This document shows positions 12,201 through 24,622 of a DNA stretch of 64,000 nucleotides, in pieces; position 1 is the stretch's first letter; every line of letters begins with the position of its first letter. The position numbers and the translations under genes were made by a program. Below the pieces are notes generated by a model. That model did not search any database, had not been told where the DNA came from, and saw only the letters and a list, made by a program, of their open reading frames with translations. This DNA comes from Pogostemon cablin (Eukaryota > Streptophyta > Magnoliopsida > Lamiales > Lamiaceae). The stretch covers positions 18,698,036-18,762,035 of the forward strand of contig CM043012.1 of assembly GCA_023678885.1 (NCBI GenBank), read 5' to 3'.

Positions 12201-14314
12201 CCAGCCACCGAGCATACTCCAGATCAAACAAAGCCGTGTCTGCATTTAATTAATTAGTTTATTTTTATGTAATTAATTTATATAAACCTGCCAAAAATCA
12301 TTGGAAAGTTTGGAGGAATATTTGTATCTATGTCACCAGATGCATTGACAAAATGTCCGAAAAATATTATGAATTAGTTGACTTCAAATTATGATTAATT
12401 ATTTAATTAATTATGTGTACCTGAGTTCATGTTGCTCATTGCAACAGGAAGGCCTTGGTCTCCTCCTAAATTAGCATTTCCTCCTAAAAAAAATCCCTAG
12501 TACAAAAATACATATAATTATTTTCATTACTCAATTAATATTATTAATGTAGATTATTAAAATAATAATTATTCTTACTTGGGATCTAGCTCTTTGTATT
12601 TCTTGCTCTAATTGTGTAAGTCTGACTCTACTTGTCTCCAGCTGCTGAACATAGGCCTGAAATAATTCAAGAATGGAGATTAATTATTAATCTGATTAAT
12701 TAAGTGATAATTAATCAATAATTAAATGATGATTAATTAATACTAGTATTATTTCATGCCTTTTTCCTAAGCCTGCTTTTTCTAGCTGCCTCTCTATTTT
12801 GAGCAAGCCTCCTCAAAGTCTGTAAGAAAATCAAGAATGGAGATTAATTACTCAAAAAGAAGGTCCAAAAAAACATATCTGTGCGTGTGGGTTGAGAGAT
12901 CAGAAACATGCAGGTGTGGGAGAAATTATTATTACTATTATTTTTTTAATTTTAGAAAGAAAAAAATATTAAAAAAAAAAAACCTTGGGATCTGGTGTTT
13001 TTGGTCCTTCTTGCTCAGAACTTGAGGTAGGGCCTTTGCGGTTTCCCTCACGCTGCCATAACAAAGAAAGCAACAACAACAGATAAACCAAATTCTTTAA
13101 TCACAAAAAAACACCAAAGTACAATATCTCACTTAACAAGAATCTTTCTATATAAATACACATCTAATTATATGTATATTAAAATCGATCATCTCTATCA
13201 AATGTAATATTTTATGTCCTTACCTTAACTGCTTTGGCTTGTTCCGAAGCAGAAGCAACATCTTTCCTAGGGTTAGATAATTCCATCGACGGCTCAGATG
13301 ATCTCTTCGACCCACTGCTTGATGGAGAAACTAATCCTGTACTTGCCTACCAAATTTAACAAACCCATTAGCTAATAATTAATCTTTTCTTATTTATGAT
13401 GATTAATTAATAATCATAATTAAAGAAAAAGAAAGTTTAACTGTTTTGTTTTGGTGGTACCTTTGATGGCTCTACATGCATGGGTTGTGAAGGGAAAATG
13501 TTGAGAGTTGGTGGTCTCATCCCAGAATTATTTTCTGCAAATAATGATGTAAGAGAATTATTATTGGAATAAATAAAATTAAAAAAAAAAAAAGTGTTGC
13601 ATACTTTATCTGACATGATAATAAGAGAAGAGAAAAGTGATGGGTGTTTAAAAGAAAGAAAAGGATGAATTAAGGCAAGAATCAATCTGTGTTGTTTGTA
13701 GTACAATCAGGGTTCGCAGAAATCCATGTATCAGAGGTCTGTTACATGCCGTGGACCCAATTTTCAGATCATTATTTCTTTGAATTTTAATTAATTTTCC
13801 ATCTGGGGAATAATATATCTGGTCAAAAGAAACTAGTACAATCAATCAACGACGTTGATCTCTTCACACTTTCTCCATGACCCTCAAACATCTATTCCCC
13901 ATGAGAATCTCAAAAAAAAAAAAAACATTTGGATTTCAATTTAATTAATTCTGTAAATAAAAATAAAATGAAATAACAAGATCTTTACGCCTGTGTTCTT
14001 GATCTTGGCTGTCCAAATACAAGAATAGAGCTTGATCCAATTCTCCAAGGTCGTACGCCCCTGAATCACTGCTTCTGTATAACACAATTAACAAACACAG
14101 TACTAATTATCAAGCTTCAATTAATTATCTCAAAAAATTAATTAAAAAATAATAATAATTACATGTTGTAGCTTCCTCCACCAGGAATGGCAGATGATGA
14201 TGAAGATGAGTGCATCATGCCAAATGATATCTGATTGTTGTGTTGATTTTGTTGATGATGCTGCATCTGATGATCCAATATTTCTTTGTAATGAGTGTTT
14301 TTATTGGAAGCCAT
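9229..14314 (-). CDS. TGA10: TGA10-type bZIP transcription factor (DOG1 domain)
   Basis: A nuclear bZIP factor expected to bind TGACG motifs; the TGA9/TGA10 clade is known for anther development with ROXY glutaredoxins. Eleven exons on the minus strand: 14314-14163, 14074-13989, 13534-13461, 13346-13224, 13052-12984, 12819-12760, 12656-12579, 12496-12421, 12239-11968, 11507-11268, 9378-9229. They join in frame to 459 residues. The N-terminus is Gln/His/Ser-rich, followed by YDLGELDQA, which favours TGA10 over TGA9. The basic region (about 169-188, QNREAARKSRLRKK) runs into a leucine zipper (about 189-214). The DOG1 domain starts near 247 and ends RALSSLWLARPRQE. All introns are GT-AG except intron 6, which appears to be GC-AG. 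Intron 10 is about 1.9 kb and carries a mini-Stowaway. A GA/CT-rich 5' leader lies upstream of 14314. Confidence 0.93.
11179..11232. mobile_element. Internally deleted Stowaway remnant
   Basis: A 54-bp TA-flanked segment with Stowaway ends (ctccctcctgtctcata at the left, gggacaaatggag at the right). It lies in intron 10 of the TGA10 gene, about 35 bp past the exon 10 donor. Confidence 0.6.
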
Positions 14315-15967
14315 GAGAGAGTAGGTGAGATGAGCTGAGAGAATAGTAGTACTGCTCTAAACCCATATACTTATTTCTCAAACTGCATATTTTTCATCAC
14401 TTTGAAAAATCCCAGATCACCATAATCAATACACATACATACACACAAAAGATGGATAGTGGAGTACTATACTATATGTAGATAGAGAGAGAAAGAGGAG
14501 AGAGAGAGAGAATTGAGTCGGTTATGGTGTAATTGAAGAGTTAGGGATTTGATGGGAGGATAGAAAGAAAGAATTGAATGCAATGAAGCAAAAGACAAAG
14601 ACTATATTAAGGTTCCCATCTTTCTCTGAAAATCAAGAAGACTTTCTGCAAAAATATAATAACAAAAACAAATACTATTTTTCTTTTTCCTTTTTTTTTT
14701 TTAAAGAAAAGAAAACCCCATTTTTCTTCTCTCTTTAATTAATTCTCTAGTTTTGGTGGGTACTGTTTATAGAGCTATCTGTCCTATGAAATCAAACACT
14801 TTTTTAATTTTCTCTCTCTAAAACCGTACCACTAGTTGGATTAATCCATTAAAAAACTTTCTTAGAGAGAGAAATGTTTGAAAAAAAAATAAAAAGGGCT
14901 CATGCGATGAATGTCTTAATGAGAACGCCGCAATGGAGTTGGGTTCCTTGTCCGATCTTCTCAGCTTGTGAATTGACTAATATGCACTCTCTCTCTCTTT
15001 CTCTTTCATCATGTATTTATATCTAATGTTTTTACTGTTGACATTTTCATGCAGGTTTTTTCCCAAATGTACAACTGTTGAATTCGCCAAAAGGACATTA
15101 CTTCGGACAATTTCTTTCACTTATAAGATGTCTATAACCTCATACACTCCCATGATAAAAGTGAAATGTTGCATTGAGGGTATGATTATAATAATGAAGC
15201 AAAAACTATTTCTTTTTAGTTCGAAGATGATTTGAGACCATCATAATTAAGTCAAGAATGTGTACATGTGTGTTGAGAATTTACATGAATTAATGCGAAG
15301 AAAATAATTGTTTCCACTGTAAAACTGTGAATTTTCAAAATTATTTGCTTCATCTCAAAGCTTCAAATAGCTAGTAAAAATTTGTGTAACACCAATTTGT
15401 AGAATTAGCGGATAAGAGGTGGTGGTATTTTTAATAAAAAAAATTATAATCGATGAAAAATAACAATCATTCAATTTAAATATTTTATGAGCAATTCGTG
15501 AAAAATAATACCTGATTAAGAAAAATTAAATAATCTTATGTGAAATTGTCTTAGTCTCTCCCAAGACTTACATGAAAGTAATTATTTATATTAGAGTGAT
15601 CTGATTAAATATTAAATGATAATTCTTTATACCAACTTAAACTTTTAGATCATTTATTATGAAATCAGAGTTAAAGCCAAATGAAGATTTAGAGTTCACC
15701 ACTACCCACCATTTAAAAATCTAACGTGCTAGGCTTGAGTCAAATTGACCCACATGCATGTGTAGGGTGTGTTAGAATGACCAAATTAATTATTAAATGA
15801 TATTTCTCTCTACCGACTTATTTCCACACATGAGGGGAGTGTTAGAGCGACTTGCTTAATTATTAAATGATATTCTTTTCTACCCACTTCTTTAAAAATT
15901 CTATGTGATGTGCTTTAAGTTTTTATATTATATAAAAATGGAGTAAAATTTATATCAATTCAACTCA

Positions 15968-15969
<2 letters not shown>

Positions 15970-16035
<66 letters not shown>
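15970..16035. repeat. (AT)n microsatellite
   Basis: An uninterrupted AT dinucleotide tract of about 65 bases that ends against a Stowaway-like terminus. Confidence 0.95.
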
Positions 16036-16038
<3 letters not shown>

Positions 16039-16408
16039 CCTCCGTCTCAGTCTAAAAAGGTCATTTTTCCATTTTGGTCGTCTCACTCAAAGAGTTCCTT
16101 TTCCTTTTTAACACACATGGGACCCACACACATTCTCTAATACAATTAAATGTTGGGACCCACACTCCTACTACTAATACAACTACATAATTGCACTCCT
16201 CTCTATCAATTTATTTAAAATTCCACGTGCTACACTTTAGTTAAATTGATACGTCTACACGTGAGGGGACGTGTTAGAGTGGCCTGATAAAATATTAAAT
16301 TATATTCCTTCTTACTAGCTTAAACTTTTTAATGAAGTGATTATTTATAATTTTAAAACATCCATAAATATAAATATTTATTAAATTATTAAAGTGACCT
16401 AATTAATA

Positions 16409-16607
16409 CTCCCTCCAGCCACTTGAAAGGTAATCGTTTGTTTTTTGCGCATGGATGAGTATTATTATTATATGTAAAGTGGGTAGTTGTATTAGATGGA
16501 AGTGGTGGGCTATATGATGTACTTTTTTACTAAATAAGAAAAATGAATACCTTTGTAGTGAACGTCCAAAATGGTAAAATTGATACCTTATAAGTGGCCG
16601 GAAGGAG
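16409..16607. mobile_element. Stowaway-type MITE
   Basis: About 199 bp, TA-flanked. The left end is ctccctccagccacttgaaa and the right end is complementary, ending taagtggccggaaggag. No coding capacity. Confidence 0.8.
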
Positions 16608-17605
16608 TATTAAATAATAATCATCTCTAATTTAAATTTTTTAGATGAGGTCTTATTTATCAAATTAAAAATTCCCAAATATAAATATTTTGAGAATTGG
16701 TATGTTATCTCATGAGTTAAAAATCAACATGTTTGGTTCAATATATTTCAAAGTATCATGCTACCAATTAAAAGACCATATATATTCAATACTCACGTGC
16801 GTTCAACGTTATTATTTCATCCAAAATTAATAAATAAAAATTTATGTAAATTACACAATCATTGAAATGCATGATTGAATATATTCTTTAAATTTTACAG
16901 TGTAATTTCCAAACGTAGTCTAATTTTTGGAGGATAAGAAAATTTTCAACTCCCCTAATAATAATTAGAATAATTTGTATTTTTCCTCCAATGATAATAT
17001 TAACGTAATTAATAAAATAATTAATTATCGTAAGCATTGCAATTAATTTCCTAGGATACAAGTATGCTTGCACTTAAGGGGCATACGTGTAATGGGGAAT
17101 AGCATTGAGCTGGATAGCGTACAAGATTATATTTTTAGCTAACTCAATGTTTCTGATTTTTAAGGTAACTTTAAGTCTTTAACTAATCAACACACATAAA
17201 ATGACTGTCATACTGTCTGCTGTCTACTTAACTTTGGACCACTATACGTAATTTTCTTCATAATATATAATATCTATATGGACTATTTATAATGTGTCAC
17301 ATCCTAAATTTTTCTTAATAAAAAAAACTTAACTTTTATTAAATCATTTGAGCGAAGCTTAAAGGAAAATAAGTATTTAAGAAGATTTGAATTTCTATTC
17401 AATAAAAGAATTTTGAAATAAATGCATAAGTTTATTAGTCTCATATTAAAATAAAATTGATGCCTTTAATTAATTTGTGCTAAGCATCATCCAATCCCAC
17501 CACGTCAGCTTCATCTGAAAAGGGGAGAAGATAAAGGGGTGAGCGAAACCACATCTCAGTGAGAAATCACTACTTATCAAACCAAACATCAAACAACCAT
17601 AATTA

Positions 17606-17847
17606 AGCCACATAATTACCTCAACCACATTATAATACTTTACTTATTCATCTTCTTATAAATATGTTCCTCTTCATATAGGTCATAAGACCCCTCCTTT
17701 AGGTCCAGGAGACCTCCTCTTTTATAAGCCACGTAATTACCTCAACCACATTATAATACTTTACTTATTCATCTTCTTATAAATATGTTCCTCTTTATAT
17801 AGGTCATAAGACCCCTCCTTTAGGTCCAGAAGACCTCCTCTTTTATT
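17606..17847. repeat. Tandem duplication, 121-bp unit, two copies
   Basis: Copies begin with agccac at 17606 and 17727 and differ at only a few positions. Each contains a shorter motif (taggtc.a..agacc.cctcct) that also recurs in degenerate form to about 17935, so the duplication was built on an older mini-repeat. Confidence 0.9.
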
Positions 17848-18962
17848 AGGTTCATAAGACCTTCTCCTTTATAAATGTCCATAAAACCTAGGTACATAAG
17901 ACCTCCTCCTTTATTGTCTAGAAGACATATTTTTCTTTCACGTCTCATAAATTTTATATATAGGATTTTCAATATATAATAAGAACTCAAATACCTTTAC
18001 ATATCCGTAAGACATATTTACTTTATAATCCAAATATCTAATTTAATAATATACTTCATAATATCACATGAACTCAAAATCATCGCATATAATACTCAGT
18101 AAAAATAAGTAAGAAATCCCTCACCCCCTTTCTTTTAGGAAAAGGAAAAGTGGAGATAATGGATAAATCCTACATTGCATAAATTGGATACCATCGGATA
18201 CTAAGTTATGTATCAAATATATTTTATAATAATAATATCCATCATCATAAATCCTTAATAATAATATTATTAATTATTATAATATCTTGTAAAAATATCA
18301 TGGAAAGAATGTCTATGATATAAATATAAATATAATTATATATTAATGAGAGAATTATTAATAGATACGTTGATATAGATATTTTATAAATAATAAAAAG
18401 TACAAGTATATATTTATTTATATTGAAAATTAAGGTTATTACATAATGTATATTCAATTTATATAGTACTAAATTTTAACTACCTCAATTACTTTTTACA
18501 GTGGTTCTGTAATTTCATCGCCGCCATTTATTAATTAATTAGTGATGATTGATGATATTTTTTCATATACAAAATGATTATTAGATGTAATAAAAGAAAT
18601 TTTTAAAGAAAATCGATAAGTATCATTATGAGTACTAATAGTAATTTGGAGTTCAAAAGTTACAAGATGTCAAATAACATAACATCTTAGTGAAGAAAGA
18701 TCCCAAATTATTTACAATATATTTTGGAATTACTATATCAATCTAAAATTGAGAAAGCATTTAGTGGCATATAGGGGTACAAAACCCCCTATCCATCCAA
18801 AAAAAAAAAATAATAAATATGTACGTGTATAAATATTTGTATATTGTATCCCAAATTATTAATTTCAATGCAAATATATACTCAATTTATTACTATTTTT
18901 ATAAATTTATAATATAAATTCATGATAATAATGTTTTAAATTACTTTTTATAAATAAAAATT

Positions 18963-19231
18963 GGGTTAATTGCAAAAAAAAAATCACGAACTTTACTACT
19001 ATTACAAATTAATCCCCACTTTTGAGAAATTGCAAAAAAACACTACCTTTAACTATTGTTGCAAAATAAACCCAATTTGTGACTAAATGTATGAATTTTG
19101 TGACTAAATGTATGAATTTTTTTGTGCGTTTTGCAACAATACTTAAAGGTGGTGTTTTTTTGCAATTTCTCAAAAGTAGGGATTAATTTGCAATAGGTGT
19201 AAAGTTCGTGATTTTTTTTTGCAATTAGCCC
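18963..19231. mobile_element. Mutator-type foldback MITE
   Basis: A 269-bp element starting gggttaattgcaaaaaa and ending ttttttgcaattagccc, so its ends are inverted repeats; much of the interior also pairs. It is flanked by an exact 9-bp duplication, ataaaaatt, at 18954-18962 and 19232-19240. A 9-bp target duplication is the Mutator superfamily signature. Its terminus matches that of the element at 46169-47462. No transposase. Confidence 0.85.
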
Positions 19232-22029
19232 ATAAAAATTCGATGGTGTCAACAATAATTATAATTTTGAAGTGTTGATTTATTTATTGTACGATTTTTA
19301 ATTATATATCAAATACTCCCTTAGTCCTTCTAATTTTCACATTTTTCTTTTGATCTGTCTCAACACTTTAATACGTTTTTAATACATCTCAATAATACCA
19401 ATTTTTTTTACACAAATCTCAATAATTTTATACATGTTTTCATTAAATTATCTAAAATACTCATTTTTTACACGCTTCTCAATAACTTTACACATTTTTA
19501 AACACAATTTTTTTTAATTCCCACACACAAAAATATGTGTATTACTTATGGAAATAGAAGGATTAATATTTTTATAATTACATGTCATACCCAAAAATTT
19601 ATTTTGGATCCTCCACTAAAAGCATTGATATACTAATATGCAGAGAAAATGCAACATAATTTTATTCTAATTTTCTCGAACTTATTTTTCAATTTGGTTT
19701 TAACATCTTTAAAATTGGTTTACATGACCGAATGCAGTCTATAATGTTTTTTTTTTTTCGTACCTAGCGCGCTGAGCGGTGTAGGAATTAAGTGCATAGT
19801 TGGATCAGAGGTGTGATAAAAAAATAATTTAAATATTAAATTATCTATAGCGAGTAATTATAATTTTCTAACTATGGGTTCTTTTTTCCTCATTGCCTAC
19901 ATGTCGTGCAAGTAATCCTGCAGTAATCGTGCCAGTATCAATAATATTAAGTGAAAGATGATGCAATTAATTCTGATGAATATCATGGAGTTGAAACAAT
20001 TTTAACTTTCAGTAAATATATATGTATATATTATTATATTAGCGTCTTTAATTTGATGGAGTATATGAGTAGAAAACTTAGCTATAAATCAATATGGACG
20101 CATTTGTGGACTTGGCTACCATGTCGAATAATGCTCTTAATTTAAGGATGACATGAAAAATTGGTTCGGCATGTCCATCTAGCGGGTCTAAACCGTTAAA
20201 TTCGGGTGTGGGTTGAAAATAGAAGAGAGTTGTTACTTGGTACCAAACTTCGTCGTTTTACGGGTTCGGTATCCAGTATGATTACACCTAATCCATACCC
20301 GATTTAGTATCATTCACATAATGGATGTTTGATTAATACGTGTGCGTTAATTATATTTATAAATGTATTAAATAAGATGTGAGCAAGGATATTTTATTAA
20401 ATTTATATGAAGTCATAATTAACTCATAACTTAATATATCAAAATTGATTGTCCTATTTCAACTTTAGTCATTTTTCATTTGCAATTCTTAATTTTAATT
20501 CTTTTTTTGTCCGCTTTAAATTATTTTTGTCCAAATTTAGTAATTTTCCAAAATTTAATTATTTTTTTGTCCAAATTTAGTTATTTATGTTAATAAAATG
20601 TCCAAAATTGATGATTCGAAAGTGTATAAATTTTGGACTAAAATTGAATACAAAAGAACTTGATTTTGAAAAAATGATTAAAATTGGATCAAAATGAGTA
20701 AAACTGAATAAAAAATTATCAAAACTAAGAATTGCAAGAAAAAAAACTTAAGTTAAAATTTGTCATACCTAATTAATTTTGATATTTACCCAATTATAAA
20801 TCATAGAATTATATAATACGAACTCAATATTAATCTAGTGTAATTCAATTCAATCCAATAGTTGCACATCTAAATCCTGATCGAGTTATTCTCAAATCAT
20901 AGGTCCGGATCATTCCATGACCCGTATACGTATTGGCATATTATCCCAAATTTCTCTTCATTTTATTTATTTATATTTCATTTAAAAACATTATTATGAA
21001 TAATGTGTTGTATATATATTTCTTTATTTAGTTAATTTCTATAAAAAGTAAACAAAAAATAATAAAAAAATCATATATTTGCAATTAAATTAAATTAGTA
21101 CATTTACGTAGGTGTATTTTATAAGAAATATATTAATAATACTCATTATAGCAACATTATCATTAAAACTTTTCACAACGATTTCCTTTTTTAATAGTAA
21201 TACTTTTTATTAAAGATTTGTTTATTTTTCATTTATACTAGGAATTATTAATAAAATAGTTTACTTTACATTCTTAATTGATTATTATATAGTAATATTA
21301 CAATTAGATTTATATATTCAATTGCTTGTGGAAGCCAAATGTGAGATCAGGATGGTCTTAATTACACAAGTTTTCACGGTGAATGAGTAAAATAAAATTT
21401 AATATGAAATACATTTATATAAATACTGAAATAAATATATTTATTGCAGTAGATTAGTATATCCATTAATTACATGCATTTTTCCATATTATATAATCTA
21501 GCTTGAAGATTAATAATGATGTCACTCTGGCTATAAAGAAGTTAAATTACACAGAAAAAAACAAGTTATTTGAAATGTTCATGGGAAGAGTGTATGCCCA
21601 TTTTCAGCAAAACAAAGAGTTTTATTTAATTTTAATTTTCAAGTAAAAAAGGAAATAATGAATGCTTCACCCTTGACAAGATTGAAATTGGAAGAAAATA
21701 AGATATACCCATGTACTGATGATTTGTGACTTCTTAAGCAAATAAGTATACTGAAAAGACTTATGATACAGGACTTCATGTTTAGATTTTTATTTTAATG
21801 CAATGCACAAATTAAGCTTCTTGTCACGTCCTACTACTTTGCCCATCACCCTTGCATTGCCTTTGTGTAATATTCGTGAAAACTCACAAACTCTAACTAT
21901 ATTAACGTATCCGCAAGTGAGTATAAATGAGACGGGTTGAATCTAGTAGTGTCAGGGTCGAATTCAACTCGATTAAAAAATTAGAACATCGAAACTTGAT
22001 TTAAAGACACATTATAAAAAAATTATTTT

Positions 22030-22340
22030 TTACAAATGGAATATTTTATTGATAAAAACCTTAATTTCATTGTTAAATTAGTTTATCAACGAATTAACGA
22101 CATTTGTTGTAATTTTGTGGTAAAGTGGTAGTTCGTAAATTTTTAGCAATGAAAATTCAATTTCATTGATAAATAATTTTGTTGGTAATCTGTTGCTAAT
22201 AATTACAGTGACATATAATAATTCCGTTGGTAAATAGCAATGAATTTTATTCTATTGGTAAAAATACAATAAATTCGTTGACATTCCGTTGCTAAAAAAA
22301 ATATAATTTTTGTTGACAATCTGTCGCTAAAAAAGAGTTT
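22030..22340. repeat. Cluster of GTTGSTAA-like motifs
   Basis: Variants of gttggtaa, gttgctaa and gttgacaa recur at least six times in about 300 bp (for example 22181, 22191, and around 22230-22330). Such subterminal motif arrays are typical of CACTA transposons, but I could not identify CACTA termini. Confidence 0.4.
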
Positions 22341-24579
22341 TTCAAGTGTCGATCGAGCTCAATTTTGAGAACTTGAGCTTGACTCGAAATAGAATTCGAA
22401 AAAGTCAGATTGGAGCTCGACTGAATAATTTGCATAAAATTAATAAAACAATTAAATAAGTATTTATTTAATTAAAAAGAAAAAAAAATAAAATACTAGT
22501 ATTGAATATAAGAAAAGATAAACGATCAATAAAAATAGTTTGACGTATTTGAAAGCTAGGCGTACGAACTAAAAAATTTCAAGAGAGAAGATAATTAATT
22601 AAATAAAATAAAAATGATGAGAAAATAACTGTAGTTAATTGTTATGGTAATAAAATTTTAATCGAATATGATTGATACGTATCTTGGCAAATTACCCACT
22701 CAACCTCCCCTTTCAAGATAGATTTTTATGTTGAATAAAAATTAAAATGTGGTTGGAATAATTTTGGATTAGGTAAATGTACCTGCAATTTTCTTATTTT
22801 AATATGTAATTATTTAATATGGAAGATTAAGGTCATAATATAATGCCAAATCGAGCAGCTAAAATATTTTCACCTACTCCTAATTGCCCGAGTCGATGAT
22901 TTCCTTCAAATTAATTCTTTTTTTTTTCATCATTTTTATTTTTTTAATTAATTGTCATAATATATACGTACGGATGAAATACTATTACATTATTAAATTA
23001 AATTTACTGAAATATATCAGATATATTTATTCATTATTAATTGTAGAACTTTCAACATATGACCAAATAAAATATATAATAATAAAAGAAAAATTGGAAA
23101 TTTAACATTAAACTTTTTATTACAGGATATAAAATTGAATTTATAATACATTAATTTAAATTTTATATAAATAAAATATTTGAATAACATATTATTAATA
23201 AATTTCATAATAATACAACGAAATATCAACAACAATGTTCAGATATCCGAATCATGAAATATGAGATTTAAAAATTCAAATGGGATTTTCTAATAAAAAA
23301 ATAAATACCTAATAAATAAAATGAAAAGTAAACTAGCTAGTCATTTTATGTCTATATTCTAGAGTATATTTAGGTCACCAAATCTTTGTTTTTCATTAAA
23401 GAATCCTTCATTACACAGTCAATGTAGGTTTTTTTATTTATTTTATTTTATTTTATTTTATGGGTTATTGTATTAGTCAAACACACAATCATTGTATTGG
23501 AGAATCCATATGGTTTTATTCAAATTTTAAACAAAATAAACTAAGCACGCCTGCCTTTTTTTTAAAATAAAAATTAATAAATTAAATATTTTATGCACAA
23601 AATATGTACATCTATGGATATTCCGGAAATAGTATGAAATTAAGTATTACTTCAAGAATAGTGAAATCAAATAACATCAAGAAAAACATAAAATCGATTG
23701 TTATTATTATTATTTTTAATAAAAAATCTTTACATTGAAAAAAAAAATCTTATGTTTCACTTTTCATAATACCAGATATTTTCCATAGCTAATATTTGTG
23801 TGACTCTTAATTGATGAAAGGTAATAATCATGAAAGTAAAAGATATTGTATAAATAATCTGTAACCAAAAATGATTCGCATAATTCATGTGGCTATTTTT
23901 CTTTATTTTTATCTTTTCTTCTTAGGAAACATAATTATATATATGATGATAGAATTTTGGGCGATATGATTTGATTATGCTATTAGTAAAGGAACACTGT
24001 TGATGGATAAAATAATTTTAGTGGTAAATTATATTCTATAGGCATACGTAAAGTATAAAGCAACATATCCAGATTCAATGAATTATACCCTTTAATTTAG
24101 TCCCTTTTCAAATTAATTTTCATAAACCTTCATTAAAAAATCAACCGCCAGTTTATATATTTAATTCATTATGATGGTAATCTATTATTAGCTTTATGTC
24201 AACCGTAAACATTTGACACGACTTATTTAACTATGTAATTAATAATTCCTTTTAGACTTTGATTGTTTCTCCTTTAACAAGAAACTTATTATTCCGCATT
24301 CAAAATAAAATTATCTCAAATGTATCCTTTGCGTAACTATATATTAGTAAGTTTTGTATTATTTTTTTAATAAAGAACTCATTGTCCTATCTGAAATAAG
24401 ATGCTCTCATATATTTAAAAAAATAAATAAATTACATAATATAAATCTTGATAACAATTTATTTCATGAACATTTACTCTCTGAATTTTACTAATTTACT
24501 TCCAAATTAACAATCGTATTAATTAAATTTATAAATTATAATGATGTAGTATGTTTTCATGTTTCTCATAGATAAGAAA

Positions 24580-24583
<4 letters not shown>

Positions 24584-24619
<36 letters not shown>
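24584..24619. repeat. (AT)n microsatellite
   Basis: AT dinucleotide tract of about 36 bases. Confidence 0.9.

Positions 24620-24622
<3 letters not shown>

Noticed and set aside
19314..19566. Possible degenerate Stowaway (ctcccttagtccttctaa to atagaaggattaa)
   Set aside because: The end match is short and the right terminus lacks the usual gggag; not strong enough to list as a feature.
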